From contig NZ_VYIK01000046.1 of assembly GCF_008709575.1 (NCBI RefSeq), positions 1 to 34,292 on the forward strand: DNA of 34,292 bases, read 5' to 3'. Under the pieces are notes generated by a model. It was not told where the DNA came from. It made no database searches and was given only the letters and a program-made list of their open reading frames with translations. Positions 34,025 to 34,292 of this stretch are shown here, in pieces. A program made the translations under genes and the position numbers. The first letter of the stretch is position 1. The number at the start of each line of letters is the position of its first letter. Source of the stretch: Mycobacterium sp. (GTDB lineage: Bacteria > Actinomycetota > Actinomycetes > Mycobacteriales > Mycobacteriaceae).

Positions 34025-34292
34025 ATGTTGCGTCCTGCAAGTTGGACTGGACTAGCGGGTGGAAGTCCCGTCCCGGTAGGCACCGGAGCGCCGGGTAGCA
34101 GGCCCCGGTTCGTCGTCGAGAGGCGGCGGGCTAAGCGGGGTGTCAAAAGCCTCTTTGGAGGGAGCAAGCGCGTGGGCCGTAGCGTCACTCGACGCGAGTC
34201 CTGCAGCCTCGTCACAATCACAATGGAGGAGCCGAGCCGCTGATAGCTCTACCCTCCTTCATGGCCGGACCTTCGGGGAACGCTTTCGTCGC
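34025..34292 (+). ncRNA. Probable 5' part of a group II intron (window-truncated)
   Basis: The last 270 bp look like structured RNA rather than protein. GCGGGTGGAAGTCCCG forms the stem-loop seen near the start of domain I of many bacterial group II introns, followed by CGGTAGGCACCG, another short hairpin, and GCGCCGGGTAGCAGGCC with paired G/C blocks. The open frame through it has no family resemblance. If right, a reverse transcriptase/maturase gene should follow beyond the window edge. The exact 5' end (GTGYG-like) is not certain; a weak candidate is GTTGCG at about 34028. It lies about 60 bp upstream of dgt and on the opposite strand. Confidence 0.5.

Overview
The window is high-GC actinobacterial DNA and reads as a nontuberculous Mycobacterium chromosome. 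The indications are GTG/TTG starts, promoters that place a -10 box directly upstream of the start codon, a PE-PPE-domain hydrolase, several FadD-type enzymes, and gene blocks whose order I recall from M. tuberculosis: tldD-like pair + uspABC (Rv2314c-Rv2318), ECF transporter + MarR (Rv2325c-Rv2327), narK1 (Rv2329c), and tRNA-Asn / Rv2342 / dnaG / dgt (Rv2342-Rv2344c). Orthology is by recall and motif reading; no search was run.

Layout. (1) 1-3.6 kb: a thioredoxin-fold protein, then a tightly coupled pair, an ATP-grasp ligase followed by an exported PE-PPE alpha/beta hydrolase. (2) 3.7-7.4 kb: a CAT-anticodon tRNA with an integrase remnant beside it, a DUF488 gene, and a compact mercury resistance operon (merR divergent from merC-merA, with a MerR-type dyad between them). 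This looks like a small acquired island. (3) 7.4-10.7 kb: an acyl-CoA synthetase and a DUF3422 membrane protein. (4) 10.7-16.6 kb: two TldD/PmbA proteins divergent from the UspABC sugar importer; 33 bp between the starts carry a leaderless-type promoter in each direction. (5) 16.6-18.0 kb: an Ala/Pro/Gly-rich secreted protein and a gap with a possible decayed gene. (6) 18.0-21.4 kb: an ECF-type importer (T subunit, plus an S-A-A fusion) divergent from a MarR regulator, with a palindrome in the shared 28 bp. (7) 21.5-24.6 kb: an FHA/ABC-2 exporter whose nucleotide-binding motifs are almost all altered, then a truncated cupin abutting a frameshifted MarR gene. (8) 24.6-28.7 kb: narK, a 0.8 kb gap and a stand-alone fatty-acyl-AMP ligase with a leaderless-type promoter. 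(9) 28.8-34.3 kb: small conserved proteins, tRNA-Asn, dnaG and dgt, with a small-membrane-protein/TetR cassette between them, and what looks like the 5' end of a group II intron at the right edge.

Most interesting: the FHA/ABC protein with a degenerate ATPase but an intact membrane half; the ATP-grasp + PE-PPE hydrolase pair with a short upstream ORF overlapping its start; the mer island at the tRNA; and the TetR cassette with its 23-bp palindrome between dgt and dnaG.
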